Shown: positions 1 to 12,100 of the stretch, piece by piece
How positions within the stretch are numbered: position 1 is the first letter of the stretch
How the letters are laid out: every line of letters starts with the position of its first letter
Source: Owenia fusiformis
Taxonomy: Eukaryota > Annelida > Polychaeta > Sabellida > Oweniidae
NCBI GenBank assembly: GCA_903813345.2
Contig: CAIIXF020000006.1
Location: forward strand, 28,901,936 to 28,965,935
Direction: 5' to 3'
DNA: 64,000 bases
Made by a program: the position numbers and the translations under genes
The notes under the pieces: generated by a model
The model's database searches: none
What the model saw: only the letters and a program-made list of their open reading frames with translations
What the model was told of the DNA's origin: nothing

Positions 1-534
1 GTACCTTCTCCTTTCATAATATCAAACTCCTTAAAAGGGAGAAATGGTAGGGGGCAATTTAAGCATGTCAAATCGATGGGAAGGGACATTAACTATATAA
101 AACAAAGGGATGGGAGGGGCAACGACAACGTGATACAAGACAAATTAATAGGAGAGAGCATATCAAGCTTATAATCAAGACAAAGTGTTGGATGGGGAGG
201 GAGACTAAGACTTATCTACTTTATATACAAGACAGTAAATTGTTAATAGAATACTTATAACCTGCAGGTATTTGTAGCACCTTATCAGTGGCACAAGTTT
301 CCAATAATTTGTGTTCCTTTCATCTTCGGTGGAGATTATTGATTTGGTCTTTAGCTTAAGTATTCAGTTTCTCTTATATACCTGCAGAGGTACTAGATAC
401 AGTATAGATTTGGTACACTTAGATATTGTGCAGTTGCATTGATAATCAATAGTTTAGGTGTTAAATAATGCTTCACATTGGTCTATTTCTTCTTTTATAC
501 CACAAGAGGTGACATACTGTTGTAGTCTCTTTTT

Positions 535-705
535 ATGTCCCCACAACATAGTGTGGGGCCATATTGTCGGCCTAGGCGCGTCCGTCTGTCTGTCCGTCTG
601 TCCGTCCGTACGTCTGGCAGTTTTCTCCAAAACCGCTACAGATATCACCTTCAAATTTCCAGGGATAACTTATGAGTGCATACAGATGTGGATGAAAAAA
701 AATTA
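535..705. repeat. Dispersed (GTCCGTCT)-type repeat
   Basis: Starts at a short inverted motif around CCCCACAACATAGTGTGGGG, continues into a run of GTCYGTC/CGTCCGTC units and then degenerate text. Related sequence recurs near 6545, near 36190-37038 on the other strand, and near 61320. The ORFs across it on both strands are low-complexity Ser/Cys/Val or Thr/Asp/Gln strings, not genes. Confidence 0.6.
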
Positions 706-719
706 ACTCGATACCTACT

Positions 720-1080
720 TCCTGTCGGCCATTTTGAAGTCAAATGCTAAAATCCTTGTCTGCAAACTTAAAGAAAAACGGCTTCACAGTTGCTTTTAAA
801 ACTTTAACATCTTGTTCAGCTCACTTCATTCTAGATCTGATTAGGTTTTGGACCTGTTAGCTCAGTCATGTCAGCCATTTTGAATGTTTTAAGAAAAGTT
901 GGCGCGCGATAATACTTTGTATCATATTAAATGGTGTTTTTCAGTTTTCATACTTTAACTATTTAGTAGCTTTATAAATTATTTCAGGTGTACTTTGTTG
1001 TAAAAGCCTATGTTATTGTTAACAGTAGTTATATGTGATAATTTTGTAAGAAGAAATCAGCAAAAACTCATAATCACTTT
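720..1080. other. Gene-free stretch with a diverged unit of the following array
   Basis: Contains one or two diverged copies of the motif CGGCCATTTTG plus an ATTTTC-rich tail, like the regular array that follows. No coding signal is visible. Confidence 0.4.
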
Positions 1081-1084
1081 TTTA

Positions 1085-2310
1085 TTGTCGGCCATTTTGG
1101 ATTTTTCCGTCCTAAAATCTTGTCTGTAAAGTCTTGTCTACGCGTTTTCAGGTGAACCGTTTGGTAGATCAATTTCAAATTTTCAGGGATGATTCTTAGT
1201 ATGAAAATCTAGATCTGATTAGTTTTTGGGCATTCTGGGTAAATGTCAAGGCAGTCATTTTAGATTTTCCGTCCTAAAATCGTGTCTGTAAAGTCTTGTC
1301 TACGCATTTCCAGGTGAACCGCTTGATAGATCAATTTCAAATTTTCAGGGATGATTCTAAGTATGTAAATCTAGATCTGATTAGTTTTTGGGCATTCTGG
1401 GTAAATGTCAAGGCAGCCATTTTGGATTTTCCGTCCTAAAATCTTGTCTGTAAAGTCTTGTCTACGCATTTCCTGGTGAACCGTTTGGTAGATCAATTTC
1501 AAATTTTCAGGGATGATTCTAAGTATGTAAATCTAGATCTGATTAGTTTTTGGCCATTTTGGGTAAATGTCAAGGCAGCCATTTTGGATTTTCCGTCCTA
1601 AAATCTTGTCTGTAAAGTCTTGTCTACGCATTTCCAGGTGAACCGTTTGGTAGATCAATTTAAAATTTTCAGGGATGATTTTTAGTATGAAAATCTAGAT
1701 CTGATTAGTTTTTTGGCATTCTGGATAAATGTCAAGGCAGCCATTTTGGATTTTCCGTTTTAAAATCTTGCCCGTAAAGTCTTGTCTACGCGGTTTTAGG
1801 TGAACTGTTTGGTAGATCAATTTCAAATTTTCAGGTATGATTCTTAGTATGAAAATCTAGATCTGATTAGTTTTTGGGCATTCTGGGTAAATGTCAAGGC
1901 AGCCATTTTGGATTTTGTGTCCTAAAATCTTGTTTGTAAAGTCTTGTCTACGCATTTCCAGGTGAATCGTTTGGTAGATCAATTTCATATTTTCAGGGAT
2001 GATTCTTAGTATGAAAATCTGGAACAGATTAGTTTTTTGGCATTCTGGATAAATGTCAAGGCAGCCATTTTGGATTTTCTGTCCTCAAATATTGTCTGCA
2101 AAGTCTTGTTTACAGGTTTTCTGGTTAACTGTGTAACGGATCAATCTCAAAATTTCAGGGGTGGTTCTTAGTATGAAAATCTAGAACTGACTAATTTTTG
2201 GGCATTCTTGGTAAATTTTAAGGTGGCCATTTTGGATTTTCTGTCCTCAAATTGTGTCAGTAAAGTCTTGTCTACTCATTTTTAGGATAACCATTTGACG
2301 GGATCACCCA
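1085..2310. repeat. 162-bp tandem array, eight copies
   Basis: The motif GTCTTGTCTAC (one copy GTCTTGTTTAC) recurs at 1131, 1293, 1455, 1617, 1779, 1941, 2103 and 2265, exactly 162 bases apart each time, with GCCATTTTGGAT and TCTAGATCTGATTAG at matching offsets. The inner units are close to identical and the last two more diverged. 162 is a multiple of three, but no unit is open across its length, so it is non-coding satellite-like DNA. The constant period means no indels have accumulated between copies. Confidence 0.9.
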
Positions 2311-2324
2311 TAGGTAGGGACATT

Positions 2325-2450
2325 TTGTACACATTTGTGTTCTTGTTTGGATGGTGTTTGGCGTATGGCTTTTGGCATTTGGCATCTGTCACAAATGGCA
2401 ATTGGTGACATTTTGCATGTTAATGCCTTGTTTTGCATTGATGTACAACA
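2325..2450 (+). repeat. Dispersed TGGTGACA-type repeat, copy 1
   Basis: Carries the family pattern GTTTGGCGT, then CAAATGGCA, then TGGTGACATTTTGCATG and TTAATGCC. Other copies are at 9758-9890, 20985-21100, 45383-45490 (reverse) and 61188-61305. Confidence 0.6.
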
Positions 2451-4899
2451 ATATTTTCCTTTTCCATAAGGCAAAACTTTTCATCATGGGGGTGGAAATG
2501 TGAAAGTTTTATAGTATTTTGAAACTAATTTTGATAGTATTACTATTCGGTAAAAATCAGTGAGGTAGAAACATGATTTGATTCAACTAATGATAGCAAT
2601 TTGAGACAAATTTTAGTACTTTGAGGCAAATTTCAGCAATTGGGCAAAAAGTACTTTTTGTGAAATAAGTGATGAGGTGTGTTTCTAAAGGAGATTTGGC
2701 ACAGCCTATCCAAACAGTAGAGAGGTTAAACAACTTAGATCTAAGGATGTCTATGTGGCATGCCACTTCTCTTTGCTAATGATAGATAGTAAATCAATGA
2801 CTGATGGTGATCTGTCATAAAATAAGACATGAGTTTATGGTAATATTTTCAAGTTATGTTTGTTTAAAACATTAGAAAATGTGTTAAGTTCACTTGAGAA
2901 CCTTCCAGTCAGTCATGTATACTTTTAGATCAGTGTCGATTTTTTTTCATGGGAAAAAAAATAAAAGAAATGAAAGAAAACTATCTATTTATGTACATTC
3001 TGCGTTGAACATGTTATTGTGTAGTTTAGGTTTACATATTTACAAGAAAGTGCACTGTGCAGTTACTACTGTATTGATTTTGTATATTGTGCCTTCATTA
3101 TGGGCATACCATTTAGTCGAAGTAACAAATTTTACCCTTTGTACCCCAAATACCCAACATTTTCTAAGTAACATTTACCCAAAATACCTAATCAGATGGA
3201 TAAGTCAACATACTTTTTGTGTCTAACTCTTCCCACATATATTTAAGTAATCAGGTTATGTCTGAAAATGGTTGAAATCCTCCTAGCTTCAAATAAACGT
3301 CCTCAGGAGAAAGTGAATAAATACCATTTTAAACCTTCCTTTGAAAATTAAGTTTAAAAGTAAATAAAACCTGAAAGGTATGTACTCAAGAAGTTGGTAT
3401 ATGTACATGATTTTATGACTTGACCAGTTCTTTCAAGGCCACATCATTGATTATCTGGTTCACGATTTATTAACTTGAGTTAACATTACCCAACCCTGAG
3501 ATTTAGAATCTAGGAGTAATCACTCCCCTCTGAGTAAGACAAAAATTCATCTTTGTTCAGATCTAATAACCTAATAACATTCACTAATTTTCATTTTTTG
3601 AGATTTCGCGTCCTATTAATTTTCCCTGATTTGTGACTTCTCAAAATGTTTCCAGAAATACTAAAGCACTAAAAATTTAGTGGGAGTACAGTATTTATGA
3701 AGACATATTCATGCAAAACTAAATCAAAGAATTGTCTTTTATTCAAAGATCATAGATGAAGTTCCCTTTTAAGAAGTGAAGCTAAACTATTGAAAAATTG
3801 CAGAGGGGTTCACTTTTGACAATTTTGGTCCAAAATTAGCAAAAATCACTCAGAATGGTGAAAACTGCATAATTATGAAAGCATTTTTGGCCAGGGGGGG
3901 GGTCACCATCCCATCCCAACCCATTGAATCCCCCCTGTCTATGTACCTGTAGCCTTGATTCATATCCCTTTAAAAAGCAATCCCTGTCTGGCTATGTGAA
4001 AATGATACAAATTAAAAAAGGAAATGCCATGATAACTACATATATTGGGAAACCTATCTCAAATAGCATGGCTCCTTATAATGTGAAGTATGATGACTCT
4101 CACGTTGGAGGTGGCTCGTTTATTTAGTATATTGGGAAACCATATAATTATTCACTCTTCGTGTTGTAGGAACATTGTGGTTCAAGTAACCTGTTGATGA
4201 AAGTAAAAACACAGCAACCTCGTAAATCCTATTTAACTATTAACTTGCAAATGTGTTTTGTTCCCTTCCATACACACGCACACATACAAACTTACATGAT
4301 ACAGAAAGATGATCCACGTTCGGGGGGTGGGGGAGCTTGAGACATCTTTGAGAGCAGAAACCAAATAACCTTTTCAGCTATCAAAGCATTGATACCATAA
4401 ATCCAGCATTATGTGTTGAAACCTTATAAAGAAGTTTCAAAAAGTTCATATATGGTATTCTATTGAAGTCTATAGAGCAACTCACAAGATTTCAAGTTAA
4501 ACATACATGTATGGCAACACACTTGACTCATAAAAACATAGGTGTGGTATTTCACCATCTTGTCCAAAATCAAGTTACTGAAACTAAAATAACTATTCAA
4601 GCTATACTCAGTATTTGTGCTGTAGTTAGCTCATTTTTTGAGTGTTAATGCTGATATCATGGGTGTAGTTACTAGGTAGAGTGAGGAATGAGGAAGTTAC
4701 TGCTACCAACATTTACAGAAGATTATGCATTCTGTCATTTTTAAACCTGAAACTGTGAAACTGAAGTAGTGGTCATATCAAATCATATCATATGGGATCA
4801 GATCATATCAGTAAAATAATATGTTGAAAGTAGAAGGAATTTGACATCACTGTGGCTTTGACTTCCTTTTTTGTTTGTGAAAAACATCCCATTTCACAA
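2451..4899. other. Long gene-free stretch upstream of PACSIN
   Basis: AT-rich with scattered G runs (3893-3901, 4320-4332). A 110-codon ORF at 2894-3226 has no recognisable domain and is not bordered by splice sites I can defend. The PACSIN coding start is preceded by a splice acceptor, so a non-coding first exon should lie here or beyond the window edge; I could not place it. Confidence 0.4.
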
Positions 4900-5496
4900 T
4901 TGCTGGAATTACATCATGCATTTTAGAAAGGCGCCTAAGGTTTTAACCCAGTTTGAAAAATAGGTATAATCACTATTGCTGTTTTACAAAAGCGCTTTTC
5001 TAAAACTCTTAGAACCCTAGTCACTAAAAAACGCCTTAAATCGTTAGGCGCTTTTGGAGTGTAGTGTAATACAGATCGTTTTTTTTTTAAAAACGCCTTA
5101 CCCGGGTTTTTGTCATTTGCCCCAAACGAAATAAGATGTATTTTGAATGCTACACGTTTGGGCCACCGCCAGCGATGGATGGGACCCAAAAATGCAATAG
5201 GTCATCAAATTATATCGCAAAAATTGAAAGTAAGTTCACATCACTGGCAAAAATCTCAGTTACGCTTTCTCTTAGATGCTAAAAGAATACAATTATTGTA
5301 GATGTACACATCTGCTGGATATTCTCCTTATCAACATAGTTAAAAGTGCACGAAAAGCGTTTTAGAAATGACATGTGTAATTTCAAAATAAAATTCCTAA
5401 GGCGCTTTAGAAATGTTGGTGTTATCAGGAAGGCGATGTTGTTAAGCATCTTTCACTAAAGTGCTTTTAGCGTTTTTTCGGGTGTAATTCCAGCAA
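4900..5496. mobile_element. Non-autonomous inverted-repeat element (~597 bp)
   Basis: A 14-bp perfect inverted repeat TTGCTGGAATTACA at 4900-4913 matches its reverse complement at 5483-5496. Inside are repeated short motifs of the type GGCGCTTTT / AAAACGCC in both orientations. The ORFs inside (4935-5189, 5110-5301) are shadows. It has no coding capacity and looks like a MITE. I see no clear target duplication. Confidence 0.6.
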
Positions 5497-6112
5497 ATAC
5501 CTCCGTAGATTAAGGTGTATGTAGTGAGAAGTGTTCACTTTCCAAGTATTCACATTTAGAATTTCGATAATATGGGAAATAATTCATGCTCTAATTTTAG
5601 TATCTGTTTCCAGTAAAGAAGCTTTTATACACAGAGAAGTCCAAATTCACAAAACAGTGTTTACCTACGCAGAGAAGTGTCCACATACAAACATTAGTTC
5701 TTCCATACACATATATTTCTACTGTAAATTCTAGTTCTTACATTAGTCTGTAAGGTTCAGAGAAGGAATACTTGTAATGTATGTCAAGATAACATGATAG
5801 ACTATTACATAGTACTTAGATAACACAAGCATTTGCATGTTTTTAGAAATTAAACTCAGGTTTTCACCTAACTGAAGTATGCTGGCATTTAATCAATGGA
5901 GCTATTCATTTGATTGCATATTTTTGAAATTACATGTAATTGAATAATTTGAATTACTGTTAAAAGGTTATAAAAAGCAACATTCTCTTTACATATAGAA
6001 AGGTATAAGGAAGTAGATTTTTGTTGCTCGTTTCTTTAATATTTTTTTTCATATTTCATAAAAATCCTATAAAAGTAAGGCCGTACTTAAATCTGTTTTA
6101 TTTGTGTTACAG

Positions 6113-9100
6113 GTAGAATTTTGGGAAGATGTCGGTTAGCGACAGTGCCGGCCTTGACCCGACAAGTGATTCCTTTTGGGAAGTACACCAATATAAACGG
6201 ACCGTTAAACGTATAGACGATGCTAGTAAATTATGCAATGAATTAACACTAATGATCCAGGATAGAGCAGACATTGAAAAAGCATATGCCAAAAGTTTAC
6301 GAAATTGGTCAAGAGTGTGGAATGAAAAAATAGAAAAAGGTATGTAATGTATGTTGTTCTGTAGAAGTTTGAGTTTCGGATCAAATTTTTTATTCATATC
6401 CACTCCCTCCTTCCAATCTATTCTTAAATGCAAGGTTGATTATCAGTTTTTGACCATGGTCAATTCCCAGGCCCACAGCTAGGGATGGTTCGGGGTTTAA
6501 GTTAAACCTCTCCCTATCCAAAAAATCTTTCAAAGTCATGCAATTTTTGGCTCACACAGTGAGCCTATGGGATCGACCAGGCGTCCGTCCGTCCATTGGT
6601 CTGTCCATCCGTCCGTCAACATTGGCCGCACAAATTAAAACTGCTATTCAGATTGAGTCATAACCACATTCATTTTATGCATATCCATAATGCCTATTTG
6701 ACCTATCATCGCAATTTCCCAAGTTCGCCCAGTTTCTTTGTTGAAGAAGAACTTTCAAATAACTTGTAGTAGTTGATTTATGTGAAACTTATGACCTCTG
6801 AAAATTTCAAAGCTCTTGGAATTACATTTTTTTGTGTTTACTCTATAAAATTTGACAAAAAGTAGGACTTGGAAGTCATTTTCAAGAAACTTTCTCACGT
6901 ATTAAGTCAATGGCAGGTTTTGTGATTGACAAGTTTCTCAATGTTTGCTTTATACTTGATCATTTCTTGCGATGAATCACATTATTACTAGATTTAAGCA
7001 TTCCCTACATATTGCTCAATATATGTCAGCATCAAATTTCTACAGTTTTTGAGATATTTGACGTCAAAAAACAATAAAAATAAGTTATTTTTCAACTTGC
7101 TTCAATTTGACCAAATTTATTTTTGAAAATCATCTCCAAGTTGCCAGGAGTTCAAATCTGACATTTTTTAGGATTTGACCTTCAGTGACCTTCGAAAGGT
7201 CAAAAAGTTGATGTAAAGGATGTAACTTTTGGTCAGCTTAATCACAAAAGACCTTACTGAGCTCTGACTAAGTAAAATTTTCAAGGTCAAAGGTCATCAA
7301 ACTAGGTCACACAACTGTGCTATCTAAGTTTCTCAAAGTTCGAGACTACAAATCCAAATCAATATTTTGGTTTGAAAGTCAGGATATACATTCCTCTGAA
7401 GGTTCCAAACTGTGTGAGCATAGGACTGTGGGTCCTTTCATTTTTATTTTTCACCATTATGAGCCATTTTCAAGTGAATTTGGGCCAAAAATGTCTAATT
7501 ATTTGAACGACCCCCCCCCCCCAATTTTTTTTTAAAATACTGATTTTTTCTTCGCACAAGCTGATCATGGGCCTGTATTCCATTCTGCAAAATGTTGCGC
7601 CTACACTTGAGAGATTTAATCTTTTTATTCTAAGCCATCATACTTTTTAGGAAGAACCCAAAAAAGGTTCAAGTTATTGCAATTCCCAAAATTCAAGAGA
7701 ATAATATAATATAAGAGAATTTATATGCTGCAAGTTATACAGTACATTTATTATGAAGGTTTAACTCAAGTCCACTCCACAAACTCAAAGGTCATGACTT
7801 ATTGTCTGTATTACCTCATTTATAAGCTTCATATCATCTATTCCCCATACCATGGCACATATTTCTACCTAACCTTTAAGTTAGACAAACTGAATTACTA
7901 TAATTTCCTGATAAAGTTGAGGACCAATAAAGACCATACTTTGGGAGTATAGTCTGGGTTTAAAGTGAAAACTTGAACTACATGTACATATTTTCAATAG
8001 ATTATTGAACTTTATTTGAATGATATTCTGCATAAAAAGTAATTTCATTGAAGGTTTTTTAAATAAATCAATACTCTTTCCTTCGGGGTTAAAATGGAAT
8101 TTTAAGCAAGTGTACATGTGCATGTATCTTAAAAAGTAGGAAGAAAGTCATATCATGCCCCCCCCCCCTACGTTTGAGAAATTCAAAAGAACTCCCATGT
8201 GGCCCACCCATATTGCACCATCAATATTTTGGCACATCATGGGTGAAAAAACATGAGTGGCAGAAAAAGCTTATCTTTTGTTCAGTGATTTATCAGTTTC
8301 TTATGTAGGTTTAGTTTATAGATCTTCACCACCTTTGTGGATTTTTGGATCGGAAATTTATACCATACGCTTAAAACCTTGTACCCTGCGCGCAGAGTCT
8401 AGTTATAAACTACACTCTGCCTAGTATAGACTATATTACAGTTTAGCAGCCCCGCCCCAAAGATTGGTGCCCGGTGCCCGGGTAATAAATAATTTCAAAT
8501 CTACCACGCTGATCCTTTCTCAACCAATCAGCAAAGTTGAAGGAACACCATGAAATACATACTCATTAACTATACGGGGATATCAGAGGAAATGACCATA
8601 TAGAAAGTCGTCCATATTTCAAAGATTTATTGCAATCTGAAAGATTGAAGACGAAGCTCTCTTTTAAGAAGTGAAGTCGAACAAATGCAAAGCGTAAAAA
8701 ACTTGCTTTTGGAGAATTGTGAGATGTTATCTAGATCTCTGTCGATGGGTGTTCGGGTAATCGCAATAGCCTCATGTCCTCTATCCAATTGTCATGTGTT
8801 CCAGGCCCTGAATATGGCACAACCGAGGCAGGCTGGAAAGGTACATTAACAGAAGCCGACAGAGTGGCAGAGCTACACTTTGAAGTGAAAGAAAAGCTTG
8901 TGAATGATGTAATACCTCAAATAAAACAATGGCAGAAGGACCACTTCCACAAACAGATGATGGGCGGCTCAAAGGAGAGTAAGGAAATGGATGAAAATTT
9001 TAGAAAGGTAGGTTCTCCTATATCTACATATACATGTAGATCTATCATGATTCTAGTTTGACCCTTCCATCTCAACTTGTCTAGAAGGAAGGAACTTAGT

Positions 9101-12100
9101 GGATGATGTCTGGAACCCTGCATTCGTAGGATGAAATCTCCCCCTCCCCTGCCCTTATCAGAACGTTTTGCTATTATAGCTAAATAAATATCAGTGTGTC
9201 TTAAATGTATCTTATTTGTCTATGATTCATGAATTATAAATCTTGATGAAATATTAATTGTTTTTTTAACATCCCAGATATTTCAATATTTATCGGGAAT
9301 TAATTTTGGTTGATTGAAAAAATGTTCAGGTATTTCAGCTTTTATTCCAAAAACCATGGGCTTAAACTACCTGCGTCTGTATATTTAATGTAATCTGTGT
9401 AATGTACTCCACCAATTTCAGGCACAAAAACCATGGGCCAAAAAACTGGAGAAAGTGCAAAAAGCACGTAAAGAGTACCACAACGCGTGCAAACAAGAGA
9501 AATCTGCAAATATTCAAGAAAATAACGCTAAAGGAGACTCGGCCATATCACCAGATCATGTAAGTATAACATACCTCAGTCCTGCTACTATTCATTTTGA
9601 GCTTGGCCAGGAGCTTTTTTTTAAATAGAATTTAGTAGGTGGATTAGATGAGTTTGATTGAATATATTATGTACAGTAAAAATGAAAATAGGGAGTTTTA
9701 TGTCTGCACCGCTTTAGAGAAAGTGTTGGAAGTACCTCTTTTAGCTCAAATATAATTATGTCACCACCACAATTGGTGACATATTGTTATGGTCTCCAAC
9801 TATTTTTGGACAATGTTCGGCAGTTGGTGTTTGGTATTCGATGTCTGTAACAATTGGCAGGTGGTGACATTTTGTATGTTTATGTCTCGCAAATATATAT
9901 ATTGTAATTGATTTAATTAATGTAAAAGGAGAAAAACACTCAATGAAAATATCAGGGTCAGTGATATTTCATCATCGCTTAGCACTTTTTACAATGCCTT
10001 TGGCTTGGGTTTCATGGTTTATAACAGAAAAATAGAGTTTTAGAGAGTAGAATCAGCATGGATTAAAATAAACAGGCATGTAGCCAGTACTGTAAATTAC
10101 ATAGAAATGTAAGAATATCATTCGGATTTCTTGAAAAATAGCATGAAATATGATGGACAGACCTGATATTTTGAGCATGGGTGTAGGTGTCTCTATACTG
10201 TGGAGGTGTCTCTATTGTGTTGAGGTGTCTCTAGTGTGTCTTGTTTTATACATGTAGTCCCCCGTGATAGCCAGAGCAAACAAAGATCTATCGGAAAATA
10301 AGGTCAGCGTTACTCATTCACATACATACAATATTTTCCTCTCAAAATTAACACATTTTTCTTTGCTTGATTTGCATTTCAGCTATTTTACAATAAAGCT
10401 GTATGGATTGTACAATTCAATATTCATAAGAGAGTGCTTGAAGACCCTCTCTTAATTTTTCTGTTTTCTTAATTTGAGAGAGGGGTAGGGGGATCGATTT
10501 CCTGCAAATAATGATATATCCTGTTGGTTTCTGTTTCATGTTTTAGGTTTAGACTATTTTGAGCCTGAAATGTTTGGACTTTGAACCAGGTACATTCTCA
10601 AGCATGATGATGTACAAGATGGAATCCAACAAAAAGGAAATCAATAGGAAATATCTGTGGCGTTTAAAAAATATCACTCTATAATGAAAATACAGAATAC
10701 AGAATTACAATGAAACAATGTTATTAAAGCTCTCTCAATCAGTATACATTCTGCTCCAAATGTCAGCAATATATTTGTACTATTTTGCTTAATTATGCAA
10801 AGTACACAAACCAATTTTTAGTCTCAACTGAACTTCACTGGGCCTGGGCAACATATTTAGTCCCATATAAGATCCATAGGGTATCTTCAACAATCTGCAC
10901 AGCCTTTATACTATGAACTTGTACTGTTACGCTTTACATGCTTTTTATGTCACCATTTAACACCAAGAAGGTGCTGCTACTAACTCTTCACATGTAAAAT
11001 CTCATAGACTAGGTTTATAGACATATCATCATGTAAACGTAAATGTCATAATATTTTTAATATTGGCAGATGTATATTAATATTGCATTGTTTCGTCGTA
11101 AGTTTTTTTCTTTTTTTCATTTTATTTTAGAGAATCCATTGCATTACTGTTCATGATCAGAAGATTTATGAAATAGATTAACTTTGAACATTATTGGAGA
11201 TTTTCAATAACTTAAAGGAGTCCAGTACACATCAGCAATAAATATGGTCTGGACTCTTCATGGTTGCAATAACTTTATGAAATAATCTATGGTAACATTG
11301 ACCGATTCCAATTGCCCTAGACTCTAACCAACCAATACACAAGCTCAATTTGCAGTCATCAGCACAAAGGCACATACCATGTATGATACTAAAGTAATCA
11401 AAGCTTTCCTCAGTGGAATAGAAAATAATTAAATTTATTCGAACATTTACAATTTTTCATCAGTATAATCTATAACAACTGCCATTTTTTCTGATTCATA
11501 TGCCATCTAAAATATATCATCTTATATTACATATGCATGAGTTCATTTTTTCTATATCAATTTAAAAGTACTATGTTTGTGCATTGCTGGAAATTTCTGT
11601 TCAACTAATGAAGTAGGCAATTTTTTGTTTACTCTAAATACAGTTGCTATTCCTTTGGGGCATGTAGCTGGGTTACATTGTAATGTGTCAAAACTTCCAA
11701 ATTAAGATGACAGAAATGTATGGTCATGTGAAAATTTTTTTTTAAATGATGATCTAAAAAATTGTTACAATAGCATGTACTTTCTGCCACCATAAATGAC
11801 GATAACTAAAATTAATATTGTTGAGTGAGAGTTGTCCCATCTAAGCCTCTCCCTTGTATGATTACATGTCCGCTGTCGTTGTTTATTAATTTGATTGAGC
11901 AGATCATTGTTATAATTTCCAAAAAACATTGCATCCTGGTTTTCGTTTTTTCTATTGTAACTGTAAGTAACACTTGTTCCCCAGCTTTTTCACTTTTATA
12001 TGTTTTTGTAGGTATTAAATGTACACTTGTAGAAAGTATATGTACGTGTATATTGTACATGTGTGTAGAATATGTACATACATGTACAGTAAAAAAACAT

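Noticed and set aside
1085-2310. Regularly spaced repeats that could suggest a CRISPR-like array
   Set aside because: The whole 162-bp unit is repeated with no unique spacers, and the DNA is eukaryotic.
2894-3226. 110-codon ORF as a gene
   Set aside because: No domain, no splice context, biased to Ser/Tyr/Leu typical of AT-rich non-coding DNA.
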